64,000 nt of DNA. Origin: Niebla homalea. Its lineage: Eukaryota; Ascomycota; Lecanoromycetes; Lecanorales; Ramalinaceae. Location of the stretch: positions 124,001 to 188,000 of the forward strand of contig JAHGAU010000008.1 in assembly GCA_019925105.1 (NCBI GenBank), read 5' to 3'. Position 1 is the first letter of the stretch; the number at the start of each line of letters is the position of its first letter. Shown here one piece after another: positions 1 through 12,500 of the stretch. Below the pieces are notes generated by a model. It was not told the DNA's origin. It was given only the letters and a program-made list of their open reading frames with translations, and ran no database searches. The position numbers and the translations under genes are program-made.

Positions 1-153
1 GAAGATGATAGTCACGTCTAGTGTTTACACACAAACATCCTCCAAAAACCCAACTCTTTCCCATTTGCAATATTTCATGATCCCCCACCCGTCAGACCAA
101 GAACAGGCACACACCTCGAACCGACCACTTCTCAAGCCAAACCCCTGAGGTTT

Positions 154-191
<38 letters not shown>

Positions 192-1965
192 AAAACAGGC
201 CCAAAGTCATCGGCCCGAAAACACCGCCCGCGCTCTCCAGCCGACCACATCATTCACGTGGGACCTCCACCCAACCAATGGCCCCTGTCGGACCTGTTCA
301 TGGGCGAATCCCCATGATGATCGACAACTTTTTTACACAGCTGATCTCGTTAAGAACGCCGTTGGCATGAGCAAACAGTGCAGATGAAAGCAACCAGGAG
401 GGGTTTTGAAGAAGTGTAAAAGGGGGAGGGTCTGAGGGAGGGAGTCAGACTGTGGACCGAGGGGACGCGAATATGAGTGAGGGAGGTCAGACAGGTCTCG
501 GGATAATTGTGGGATCAATTGAGGTTCGAGGGTTGATGATTTGGAGGAGGGGAGTGATGGAGTGGGAGATGTGGATGGGGGAGGGGCAGTTGACTGTGGG
601 GGTTGATTGGTGATTGTGAAATCTCACAGGATGTCGAGCATATTAGCGACGATGTTCGCGGCAGAAAGGAGTTACCATGGGAGGTGGGTGAAGAGGGGAA
701 TCAGATAAGCTGCCACGGTCGTGCGCGATGCCTGCTTTGTCGATGATTTGTAGCATTGATGTATGTATTCTATATTGCATGTACAAGGCGAGAAACCCTT
801 GGGTCCCCTCCCATCCCGTCGCGACCAATACCTATGTATATTGCTTTTCCCGCTTTTGTACACAATCTGTAGCCTCGTATGTACGGCCGCCCATTCGCAT
901 CTACATTTGCCCGCTCGACCGACTCCGCCTTGCAATAATGATCCGTTCCGTCGAGGGCCCATTAATCCGACTTACCGCCCACCCGAGACGAGCTCGTTCC
1001 TGTCCCCCAGATCTCATCGATCTCCCAACACACTACCATGCCTTCTACTTGTCAGATCGGTCCTAGCGCCTAAATTCCCAATTTCTCACACCGAGCCCCA
1101 CTGCTTCGTTCATCCACGGTGGTTGCCAGCCTTTTTTTTTTCATTTCACCGAGGATCGGCTCCGTTTACCCATTCCTTGGGTGCATGATATCGTGGAGTT
1201 TCTCTTGTCAAGATCATCATCCGATTCGATTAATCTTCTCAAATCGTCTCACGCATTAACGCCCTGACGCTTCAGCCTTGTTTTGTTCAGACAGGGTAGT
1301 GAAGTCATCTGCAGGGAGATTCGTGGAGATCTTGTTTGCCTTGTTGATTACGTAAGAGCCCTTCTCGCACCTGCATGCTGCCCTGTCGGTGTTATTGCTC
1401 GTTTGGTGCCGATGTCTCCGGAGATGTTACTTCGGTGGTGGTGTATACACACAGAGTGGTGAGATGTAAGATTAGTGACTGCATCAGGCTGAAAGATATG
1501 CAGGCTACAAGCCGAGTACGGTCTCGGATCATCAAGCTCAGGCTTGCCGAGCGCGGTAAGTACCTTGTCCACGAGGGGGCAATAATATGTGGTGCACAAG
1601 GCTGGAACCGGTCGCCTGCATAAGGTATGCAGCCAGAAAACATTACGTAGCCGAGATCCTCGTGTATCTGACTCGGAGAGCAGATTGTGTTTTGATTCAG
1701 GCTAGAGCCAAGATCTGAGGCCTGGTCATTCCCCATGTTCACGCCGCCCAGCGGGCAGGCATTTACTCTCAATGGGCGCCTGATACCTTGAAATCCATTG
1801 TAGCAGGGCAAGCCAGAGACAATGTCTCAGGCTGCGAAGTCATAGCTTGCATCTGCACGTCACACCGAATGAGACCGCCATCGTCTGAAACATAGCGTTC
1901 TTCGTTGTCTGCCTTTAGACAGGTATGGGAACCGCATATGCGCCAATCACTGATCCGACCATTTA
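1..1965. other. Left-edge region of normal composition without a recognisable gene
   Basis: No reading frame here resembles a known family or shows convincing exon structure. The open frames are short, overlap on both strands and are low in complexity. Positions 151-189 hold a T10-A29 run. At 255-260 there is a CACGTG palindrome and at 275-279 a CCAAT box. The tract from about 880 to 1150 is pyrimidine-rich. These traits fit a promoter or 5' leader better than coding sequence, but I cannot say which gene it would serve; it may lie beyond the left edge. Confidence 0.4.
151..189. repeat. Poly(T)-poly(A) homopolymer tract
   Basis: Ten T residues (151-160) are followed directly by 29 A residues (161-189). 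The junction can pair with itself. It may be a nucleosome-excluding promoter tract or an old polyadenylated insertion. I see no target duplication to support the second idea. Confidence 0.85.
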
Positions 1966-2413
1966 ATGCGAGCAAGTTGCTTGAGAATCCTTGGTATTAC
2001 TTTTTACGCGTATTTACTTTAATGGTTTAAATCGATATCCTTTATAAACCTTTAATATTTTATGTTTTCAGTCGTAAATAATTCCTTTATATTATTTTAT
2101 ATATATTATTAAGTTTTATTTATATTAATTATAATATAATAATAAAAGATATTAAAAAAAGTTTTTTTAAGCTTAAAGATTAAAAAGGGAATTTATTTAT
2201 TAATAGATTTCATCCTTAAATAAAAACTTTTTTTATTTAATATTATTAAGTTTAAATATATAAAGTTTATATAAATTAATTCCTTAATATATATATATTT
2301 ATTATAATTAATAGCTTTATATTTAACGTATTATTTATAAAGTTAATATAAGCTATTAAAAGGGGGTACGCGCAAAGAATAATGCCAAGGATTCTCAAGC
2401 AACTTGCTCGCGC
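1966..2413. mobile_element. MITE-like non-autonomous DNA element with about 45-bp inverted ends
   Basis: The left end (GCGAGCAAGTTGCTTGAGAA from 1968) reappears as its reverse complement at the right end, which closes with AACTTGCTCGC around 2401-2411. The match continues inward through the CCTTGG-ATTA region for roughly 45 bp. Taking the ends at 1966 and 2413, a TA dinucleotide flanks both sides, as in Tc1/mariner-type insertion. The inside is almost pure A/T with hardly any CpA or TpG, so it looks RIP-mutated, while the flanks are normal. At 448 bp it is too short to encode a transposase. Confidence 0.75.
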
Positions 2414-3255
2414 TAATGCTTATGGCGCGTATCTTCCATGAGAGTAGCGATGCACATAAGCTAAGAGTAGCACACTCATTACGAGGCTCGTGAGGATGCA
2501 GTCTTCAAGGCTCTGTGCCCTCAGTGCGGCTCTTTGATGTGCTCTTATTAGTTCCGGCGGAGAAGGAGCCTTAATAATGTAGAGAGCATGGTGTCAAATG
2601 CCGCATTTGGGATACTAGTTGAATGTTTCATGCGACTTAGCACGATTGCAGCATGTAGTGAAGTCGGATGATTAGAGTATCCAGACTTCACTGCGATGTC
2701 TCAAGGGTTTTGGCGAGAATTTTGTACTGCTCATGAATTCGTAGGCTTGTAGCCGTCGTCACCCTAGAGAATTTTTCTCACACACCTGAATACATGTTTC
2801 CGAATTCATCATTAGTACCTTGGTATCGCAATATACAAGAAAGTGTCACCGAATATTCCTCAGCGAGCCTTGTAGAGACATAGAGAACTTCGGTTGTGAA
2901 ATCAAAGAAACACGCTTGTCCTTCAGCTTTGCCCGACTTTCGACAAGCTTCTGCTGCGCTACTTGAAGATCCTCTCGAAAATCCGTCCAATCTAGAAAGA
3001 AATTCTGTCTGTAGAGAAAAACAAGCCTCTAAACATGACGCGATGAAAGTCAGTGTGGGAAAGAACAGCCGTTGAAATTCGTACCAGGCCTGACATTTAG
3101 GGCTTTAGGAAGGCTGGCGCAAAAGAACGAAGTTGGCTGAAGTGATGCCCAGATAACGCCGTCCAGCCAGAGAGTGTGCGTCTTCTTAGTGGACCGGTAT
3201 ACTGAGATGTGCCGATCGATAGGTGCCGCCATGTACGATGCAGCTATATATACAT
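2414..3255. other. Gene-free spacer between the MITE and the repeat block
   Basis: Composition is normal. Open frames are below 75 codons and none resembles a known protein. I see no RNA gene or repeat in it. Confidence 0.4.
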
Positions 3256-3259
3256 ATAT

Positions 3260-3896
3260 TTTATAACAGAGCAGGGCCTTCGACGATACCGTTACTCAAA
3301 GGTATTATATCCTCACCCGGCGAACATATCATATTGGGAGACTTTAACCTCCATTATAATATATAGAACGAGGAAGGCCATATAATTAATTATACTGAAT
3401 TAAAGGAGCTATTAATAACCGCCGCGATATCTAACCTTTGATTATTAATACCTGAAGGTATTATAAGGTAAGAAAACCGGGCATTTAAGATAATAAGTAA
3501 TTTAACATTTGGTACGTATTATGGGCAAAGGCCATTGCCAAGACTTTTACGGGCACTAAGGCCTAAATGGGTATAGCGGGTGCCCGGTGCTTGGCGTACA
3601 CTCATATTTACTCCTACATAGCATTTATAAAGATTATTATTCATATATTTACCACCCACTTTTACAGTGCATTTACTTATTATTAACCGGTGCATAACAG
3701 TACGGAAAGGATTATTAATATAATAACAGCGTATAAACCTTAGGAAAATTTAAAATATAACTTAAATTATATACCGATATAAATAACTTTAATTTAATTA
3801 ATTAATATAACGCCGTTAATATTAATAAAAAGGGCGTAAAAAATAATTAAGGAAGTTAAAGCATATATAAAAATAAAGGAAATAATTGTTGGTATA
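3260..3896 (+). mobile_element. LINE fragment (endonuclease domain), interrupted by a solo LTR
   Basis: Before RIP damage becomes heavy, the forward strand reads SPGEHIILGDFNLH at about 3314-3355. This is the conserved GDFNxHH block of the APE-type endonuclease of fungal Tad-like non-LTR retrotransposons. The following sequence (about 3400-3800) aligns by eye with the same region of the LINE at 9541-15350, around 11930-12150. The match continues across the solo LTR at 3517-3699, so that LTR is a later insertion. The fragment starts abruptly in normal-composition DNA and is cut off at 3897 by a gypsy LTR. Confidence 0.7.
3517..3699 (-). repeat. Solo LTR, subfamily Y, with target duplication GTACG
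   Basis: The 183-bp block is flanked by GTACG at 3512-3516 and 3700-3704. On the minus strand it runs from TGTTATGC to a CATAATA end, a RIP-altered TG...CA. Its GC-rich core (CAAGCACCGGGC, TATACCC, TTAGTGCCCG, CTTGGCAATGGCC) recurs at 19259-19442 and, more distantly, in the X-family LTRs. Almost no RIP is visible in its core. Confidence 0.85.
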
Positions 3897-4041
3897 TGGA
3901 CCAAAAAGTGTGATAATATATGAATAATAATTCTACCTAAATGCAGATGGGATTCTAAGGATTATCTATCCTTTATATATAAGAATATCCTATATTTATA
4001 AATACTCCCGCGTATCCCCTATATTATATATATATATAATA
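3897..4041 (-). repeat. LTR of gypsy family M (left end of the minus-strand copy)
   Basis: It opens with TGTTGGTATATGGACC and closes in ATATAATA, the RIP form of the LTR end seen elsewhere as CATAACA. It aligns with the reverse complement of the M LTRs at 20906-21049, 22429-22585 and 29115-29271. Confidence 0.75.
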
Positions 4042-6253
4042 AATACTATTAAAAGAAAAAAAGGTTACTATTTATAATAACGTTTACCCCAATATATTAA
4101 TATAAATAATAATGCTTAATAATATATTATACTTTATATATTTTATGCTTTTATGTTAAAATCTTACTTAATTTTACGGGGGCGGCGGCGATTACGCTTA
4201 AGACGGAGTATATAAAAAGTATTAATAAATAATAAGGGTATTACTTTGGTAAGCGCTAATAATAAAGTAATATAAAATTTATTATAGCGGGTAACAATAA
4301 TATTATTAAATTTAAAATATATAATATGGAAATTACGTAATGAATCTAGGTATAATTTTAATAATAAAAGCTTATTATTATATTCTGCTTTTTAAGTAAC
4401 TTATATAATTAAGTATTTATTATCTTTTTCCTTATAAATAATTCTTTTAATAATATTTTTTTTTTCTTTTCGGAATTAACTTTAAGAATAGGTAGCGCGT
4501 TACGGTTAAGTTATCTATTAAAAGGGTTTTTTATTAAGTTATTAATTAACTTAAGTATATTAATTAAAATAATTAATATTATTTTTATATTGACTGGCAA
4601 TTTAAGCTTATATATAAAGTAACTGATTTTCTTAATAATAATAAAAGGTTTAATATATTATTAATATAGCTTATAATTTTTAATACCGGGGATGTTATAT
4701 TTATAATATAACTTTAGATAAATTAAATTATTAATATTAAATTAAATTAATTTATAACTTTAATTATACCGGAATTTAATTATTATTTACGTAAATTTTA
4801 ATACGTTTTATATTTTTCTATAATTTTATAATTAAAGTATATCGTATTTAGGAATTAAAAAGGTTATTAAAAGGTTTAAGGGGTTACGGATATTTATATT
4901 ATAATAGATTTTATTTAAAATAAATTAAATTAACGTTAACTTTAAATTATTTAAGATACCTTAAATATATAGGATAATATTTATTTAACTATAATTTAAA
5001 TACGTAATTATAAAGTAACGTAATATAGTTTCGACCGTTTAATTAATCGGTTTTAATTAACCGTTAATCTAAGGGTAATATAGGTTAAACGTAAGAATAT
5101 AAGTATTTATTTCTTTAAATATGGATTTTTAAAATACGGAAATAAATTTATAATTTCTATTTAATATAATATTAAAAGGAATTCCTTATTTTTATTTTAT
5201 TAATTCGGTTAATAATAATTTTACTTAATTATTAACCTTAAATTTTATATTACCGGGGAATAAAAATACTTATTTAAAGAATTTATCGATAATAATAAGG
5301 AATATATTATAATCGTATTAATTTAATAAAGTAATAAAAAAATTTATATAAATTGTATAAAAAATAATTAATAAGCTTAAAATTAATTAAAACGATTTAT
5401 AAAATATATACCTTTTAATTTAATTTAAATTATACTTAAAGTAATACGTAATATATTTCCGTAATTATTTATTTAACTTAAATAAATATATTAAATTTAT
5501 TAATTTATCGTAAAATCGGTTAAAGCTATTATATAATAAATTATTATATATTTATTAAAAGATTTTTTTTTTTTTAAATTTATTAAATATATATAATTAT
5601 AATAAATAATTAACGGATTTTAAGTTATAAATAAAACCGTTTTTTAATATAAAGCGTAATTTAATTTATATATCTTATAAATTTAACTTTTCCTTAAGTA
5701 TTAAAATTTTCTATAATTTTATTTATATTTTATTTTTTATATATTTTTCTTTAATTTACCCTTTAAATTTATTTAAAATATAAAAAGTAATTAGTTTATT
5801 ATTATTTACATTATTAAGAATTCTGATTTCTATAGATAAAATCTACGTATTATTAATTAATTATTAAAGTATATCGGGAATAATATTTATTAAATTTAAC
5901 TTATAGTATAGTAAAGTATTAAATATTAATAAATATTATAACGTATAAAATAAACGGAAATTAAGCTTATTAATTATAAAGATCTTTAAATTTATTTATT
6001 TAAAAATACCGATAATTACGTTATAATTTATAAAAATTATATAATTAAGTTTACAATAATTTATTTTAATTAAATATTTAATTTTATATATAACTTAAAT
6101 TATACCCGTAATCTTTAACTTTATAGGTTAATAATTTTTCTTAGTTATATTTAAGCTTCTATTAAGGAATATTATTAATTATACTTTATTACGTATAATT
6201 TTTAATAAATCGTTAATCTCTATAATATTATAAAATAACGGGTTATCCTTAAT

Positions 6254-6424
6254 TGTCAGGTACTGGAAGTACTGAGGTAAAAAGTGGGTGTAATATGTAT
6301 GATGAGTGAGTATCTAGCTATGAAGGTGCGCAATATGAGTGTGCGCCAAGCACCGGGCGTCCGCTATACCCCTTTGGGCCTTAGTGTCCGTAGAGGTCTT
6401 GGCATGCGCACAGTGCACATAACA
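6254..6424 (+). repeat. Solo LTR, subfamily X, with target duplication TTAAT, little RIP
   Basis: The 171-bp block runs from TGTCAGGTACTGGAAG to GCACATAACA and is flanked by TTAAT at 6249-6253 and 6425-6429. It matches the LTRs of the small elements at 19986-21537 and 34610-36650. It keeps CpA and TpG sites although kilobases on both sides have lost nearly all of theirs. Confidence 0.9.
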
Positions 6425-9400
6425 TTAATATAATATATTATAATTATAATATTTAATTCCTTCGATATATTAACATTAATAAATAAAAGTCAATTAAGAT
6501 TATAATATATAAGAAACGATAATTTTAAAAATACGTTTTTTAAATTTTTAAAAATACGGTCCTTTTCTTAAATAAATATAAATTTAATCCGAGATATCTT
6601 TTATTTACGGCGTAAATTAATACATTCTAAATTTACTTTTTTTAAATTTATAATAAAAAAGGTTTTACGTACTTAAAACGGAATGATATATTAAGTATAA
6701 TTCTTTATTTTAATATATAATTAATTTATAAAATTAAGGAAAACTTTAAGGTTTTTTAATAAGTTAAGAAATTTAAGGTTTTATATAGCCTTAATTTTAT
6801 TATTAAATATAATTATCCTTAATAAATTAACTCGTTAATTAAAAAGCTTAATTATAAAATAATTAATAAATAACTTTATTAGCGAAAAATTTACGTATTT
6901 ATCTTTAAGAATTTAAAAGACTTAATATAAGTAAATAATATACTCTTTTAATAAATAATTAAAAATAATTATATTATTTATAAAAATTTATAAAAAATCT
7001 CGTATTAAACGTAATATATTCTTTATTTACCTTTATATATATATAAAATTACCTTTAAAACTTATTAATATAATTAAAAATTCCTTTTAATTTTTATAAA
7101 AAATAATATAAAGTTTATTTAATCGGATTTATCTATAAGAAATTAATAAAAATAACCGTAAGTATTAATTATAATAATATATTTATAATTTATAATTAAA
7201 GAAATTATTTCTTATTATAATAATAATAAATATAAATCGGAAATTATAATTTTATTAAGTAATTAAATATTAATTATAATATAACCTTTACGTTTATTTA
7301 AAATATTATAATAAATAATAAAAGTAAAATATAAAAATTTTATAGGTTATATAAATTAATATAGTTTACTTTTATTATATATTTTATTTAAAGTTTAATT
7401 TATAATTTTTTAATCTTTATGTTTAATATTATATATTTTTTTAAGTTTAATAATTATATTAAATTAAAAATTAATAAATATATATTAATTTTCTAGAATA
7501 TTAATTATAATACCGTTATTTTTAAAGATATTATTAAATTCTTTAACGATATTAATTAAACTTATATATTTCCGTTATATATATAAATTTTAACTTTATT
7601 AAGTAAAACTTATTCTTTATGGTTATTAATTTATAATAACCAGTTTAAATAAATCTTTAAATAATTAAAAGTTATAAAAATTATTCCGGAGAATATAAAA
7701 ATTAATATTATTATTATAGTAACTTTATAAATTTATAACTTGGATTTTAAAGTTTTTTATCCGTAAATAATAAATAATATTAATAAACTTAAGATAACTA
7801 TATAGTAAAGTTACGGGGGTAAATTATATAAAATTTTAAATTTTACTTTACTTAATAAATTAACTTTTTAATTAATATCGGTTTTAATTTAAATAACCGA
7901 TATTTTTAAGTTAACAATATACGTAAATATATTACTTTAAAGTCCAAGATTATAAAATTATATTAGTTACGGTTTAAAAATAAAATCCCGGGACTTTAAT
8001 AATTCTTTTAAAGTCCTTTTTTTTTTAATATATAATTAATATTTATATTATATTATAAGTTAAGACTTAAATTTATTATTTTACGTAAATTATACGTTAT
8101 AATTATAGTATTTTCTTTATAGAAGTAATTACCTTAATATTTATATTTTTATAAGTACCGATAATATATTTTTAATTATTAAAATTAATTATTATTTTAT
8201 TAAGAGTTATAATATTAATAATAATTAAAATATTAATAAATAAATTATATATTAAATAAATTTTAATTAAGATTTTTTTAAAGTAAATATTATATTCTTC
8301 TTCTTTAAGAAGAATAAGTTAAGTATTATAAATTTATTAATAGTTAATTTAAAATTATTAACGTTTATAACCGAAATTAACTTAAATAATTTCTGGATTT
8401 TAAAATTTAAATTTAAAATTTAAAAGAATATAATATTACGATTAATAATCGTAATAAGATACCCATTATTTATATAGAAGTCTATTACGGGTAAATTGGG
8501 GGTAAATTAGACTTTACTTATAGTATATTAATATACCTTTAAGGTAAAACTTATAAGGTACGTATTCCTTATTACCGTAAAATTAATAATTATAAATAAT
8601 ACCTTATTAATTCATTAAGTTTACGTATATTAATTATTAACGGATTAAATCCGTTAATTCGGCAGAAAGGCTTTAAGAATACTTAAGTTTATTCTTTTTA
8701 ATTTTTTACAATTATATTTAAGATAAATAAAAAGTTTTTTTTTGAATAAATACTTTAATACGTATTTAATATATTAATAACGTATAAGGGATTAAAAAAA
8801 GAATTATATTTTTTCTATAATAAGGTTATTATTATTTTAAGATCCTTTTAATTTTTTTTATTAAATAATATATTTTCCTTTTTTTTATTTTTAAATATAA
8901 AAGCTTAATTAACCCTTTATTTTATATAATACGTTCGGTATTTAAAATCGGACCCTCTTTTTAAAGGCCTTAATTTTCCTTAATATAATATTAATATTTT
9001 CTTTTACGATATTAAAAGTAATTATTATTATCCTTTTTCTTAAAAGTATATATTATAAGCTTTATTTTATTTATATATTTAAAAAAATAACGTTAATAAT
9101 TAAGAAAAAGGATTAACTTTTAAATTTTTTATAAAATTCCGGTTACCTTAAAATAACGTATCCGTTCTACGATTTTATGGATATATTATGAAGGTACGTA
9201 ATATTTAATAATATAAACTTATTAACTATATTTAATTTTATTTATAAGCTTAAAATAATTATTAATAATACTAATTATATTTAATAATTATAAATTCCGT
9301 TAAAATTCTAAGTTAAACTTACCGTAAATAAACGTAAATTATTTTTGAATATTTTTAAAATTTAACGTATATATAGCCCGTAAAATAATTTATATATATT

Positions 9401-9540
9401 TACGGGGCTCCCGGTTCCGAAAGGTATTATTTATAATATACTTTTTAATAATTAAAATATTTAAGCCGACTTATTAAAATAACTTAAATTTAACGATAAT
9501 TTAAGAAATTTATTTAATTAAACCGTTATTATATTTAACG

Positions 9541-12500
9541 AATGATGGAGCTTATGGCGACGAACAAAGGGACCCCAGAGGTCCAAAACGATGCGTATAT
9601 GTATAGCTCTAGTGATAATAAGGGAAGTGTATTAAGTACGATAAGTGGAAGTGGCGTAATGGTTAAAAATAAGGTAATAAACGGGCAAGTAATTTATATT
9701 AATAGAAACGGTGACGATATATATAAGTAATATAATAATAATAAGCCGGATAACACTTAAAATAAATAAGGGAATTAAGGTTAATAAAATACATATATTA
9801 AAACGCGTAAAACGCGTAATAACAATATAAAAATAATAAATAAATAAGGGGGTAAAAAGGTTAATATAATATTAATAATAAAAAGTATAAGCGGAAGGAA
9901 AAGATAAGAAGACCGTAATAAAAATACTATTAAGGGTATATAAAAAGGGAATAAAGTTAATAAGGAAAATAAGACCTTAAGGGATTAAAGGTAAAAAACG
10001 GAGATAATATATTGCCTGGTAAATAAAAACGAAAAAGCAGTAAAGGAAACGGTAAAAACCTTAAAAGAACTCCTTTTAATAAAGTAAAAAGATATTACGT
10101 TAAAAACTTAATTTATATTATAGATTAAATTAAAAAGCGTAAGGGATTTTTATATAAAAATAAAAGTAAAATTAAAGGAAATAAAGTGCTTATAAAGCTC
10201 TTAAAGGGCGGGAGCGAAAGTATTAATAAAAAGTAAAAACGGCAATTTAAGGTTAAGGATAAAAAATAAAGGTATAAAAATAATAATTTCTTAAGTAAAA
10301 AAGAGCTGGATAATAAGGGTAATAGAAAGGGTCCCTGTAATAAAGAATAAAAGGATAACGGAAGAAAAAATAATTATATTAAAAAAAACGAGGATAATAA
10401 CGGTCTACTTATTTAATAATAAGGAGAAAAACGCGGTTATAAAAATAAACCCGTTATAATTAATAAAGGCTTTTAAGGTAATAACGGAATTGTTAATAGA
10501 ATAAATTATTATAATATATAAACTATAAAATAAAAATATTTTCCTTGATATAACGTTATTAAAAATAAAAAAAGCTTAAAGAAATTTAAAAATTAAATTA
10601 ATAAAGGAAAGTATAAGTTAATTAAAATTTTAAGGTAATTATTTATTATTATAATAAATAAAATATACTTATTACGTTTCATAAAAACCGAAAAAGAGGT
10701 TATATTAAGGAGTATAAAAAAAGAGAATACGGTTCTTTATTTAAGGCTTAAAATTATTAATTATAAATTTCCTTTGGTAATAAAAAAGACTTAATTTCTT
10801 AAAATACGTAAAGAAATATTCTATTATTATATTAAGCGTAACGTTAATAAAAATATATAATAGTATCTTAAATAAAAAGATTATTAAAAAAAAATTTCTT
10901 AAGATAATTTAATTATAAAATAAAACGGTAAATATTTATTAATATTTTAAATATTAAAACTATAAATATATTATTATAAAATATTTTAATATTATAAAAT
11001 ATATAATTTACGTTAAAAGCTATTATATTTATAAGTATATAAAGTTAATAATTAAAAGGTTTATAAAAAAACGCTTAAATACGTTATATATAATATGGAA
11101 AAATATTTAATATAGGATTTTAAATATATAATAAAAGTTAAAGAAATTAAACGTAAAAAAACCCGGATAACCGTGAAAATCCAACGGTATAATACGTACG
11201 GAATTAATTTAACGGGCTAATTAAAAATAATTTTAAAATATAAATTTAATTAACTAAATAATAAAAAGTAAATAACGGTAATAAATAAGGTAAAGAAAAA
11301 GAGGCTTTTTATGATCCCGACCTTAAGGGCCGGCTATTTTACGTTTTTAATAATAACCGGGAAAATATTAAATTAAAAAACGTTCAGCTTTAATAAGAAA
11401 TCCGTAACTTAAACGGGTATAAATAAAGGAGCCCTTATAAAGGTTAATATATAATATATTAACACTTTTAAGAATAATATAATATAACGTTTATAATAAA
11501 AGAATTAAAGTAATAATATTAATATTTAAATCCAAAAAAGTTAAAGATATTAATATTATAATAATATAAGAATTACTATATAACCTATATATATATTCGT
11601 TTATTAATTTAAAGGAAAAGTTTTACTTAACCTTTAAGGGGGATAAGATAATTAAAATATACTTCTTTATAAATAAATAGCTTAACGTAAATAATTAAGA
11701 TATTACTTATTATAATAAAAACCTTTATATACTTTATATTATAAAAAAAAAGACTTAAAGGACGATTTTAATATTTATAATATATATAACCCGTTACCGG
11801 TTAATAAAGAAAAATTATTTATAATATTATTACTTAAAGAAATCTTAATTACTTTAAATAAATATATATTACTTAAAAACTTTGATTATATTATTATATA
11901 TAAAATAAGGAAAAGTATATAATAAATTACGTTAAATTAAATGATTTATTAATAATTACCGCTTAAGTTAACCTTTTATTATTAATATTATAAGGGATTA
12001 TTACGGAAAAAAATCATAAATTTAATATAATAATTAATTTAACCTTTAATACGGAAGGGGTTATTAATACGGTTATAATATATAAGCTATAAAAGGACTT
12101 AAAATATAACTTAAATTATATATTAATATAGATAATTTTAAATTAAACCGTTAATAAGACCTTATTACCACCGGTAAGGAAAACGTGGAAAATAATTAAA
12201 GTAACGGAGGTTTATAAGAAAACGGAAAAAACGATAATATAATTCGTAAATCTCCCTTAATTAAAGAATAAAAATTAAATTAACTTTTTTATAAAATAAG
12301 TAATAAAAATATTAAACAAAGTAATTAATAAAATAATCTTAATAACGAAGCCCTCTTAAAAAGCTAAAACCTATTAAAATAAAGGATATATAACCGTAAT
12401 TATAAGGATAAAAAAATTAATAAAATAAACTTTTAAGTATAAAAATTAAAAGATATTTAATTAATTAAGGGTTACTTAAGAAAAAAAGGAAAAGATTATT

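Larger units (their letters stand above)
3897..9535 (-). mobile_element. Ty3/gypsy family M, truncated copy, RIP-degraded
   Basis: This is the reverse-complement relative of the gypsy element at 22429-29271. The left LTR is 3897-4041 (145 bp, minus strand). Next to it, around 4180-4230, lies the same Arg/Gly-rich C-terminal coding end that the other copy shows near 28975-29005. Correspondence continues until about 9535, opposite about 23880 of the other copy. The roughly 1.45 kb that should hold the 5' LTR and the start of gag is missing, and the LINE at 9541 begins there. A solo LTR (6254-6424) is inserted inside. All frames are closed by RIP stops. Confidence 0.75.

Noticed and set aside
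763..1188. 141-codon plus-strand frame
   Set aside because: It is Pro/Ser/Leu/His-rich, overlaps other frames of similar length and lies in a pyrimidine-rich stretch. This looks like a by-product of base composition.
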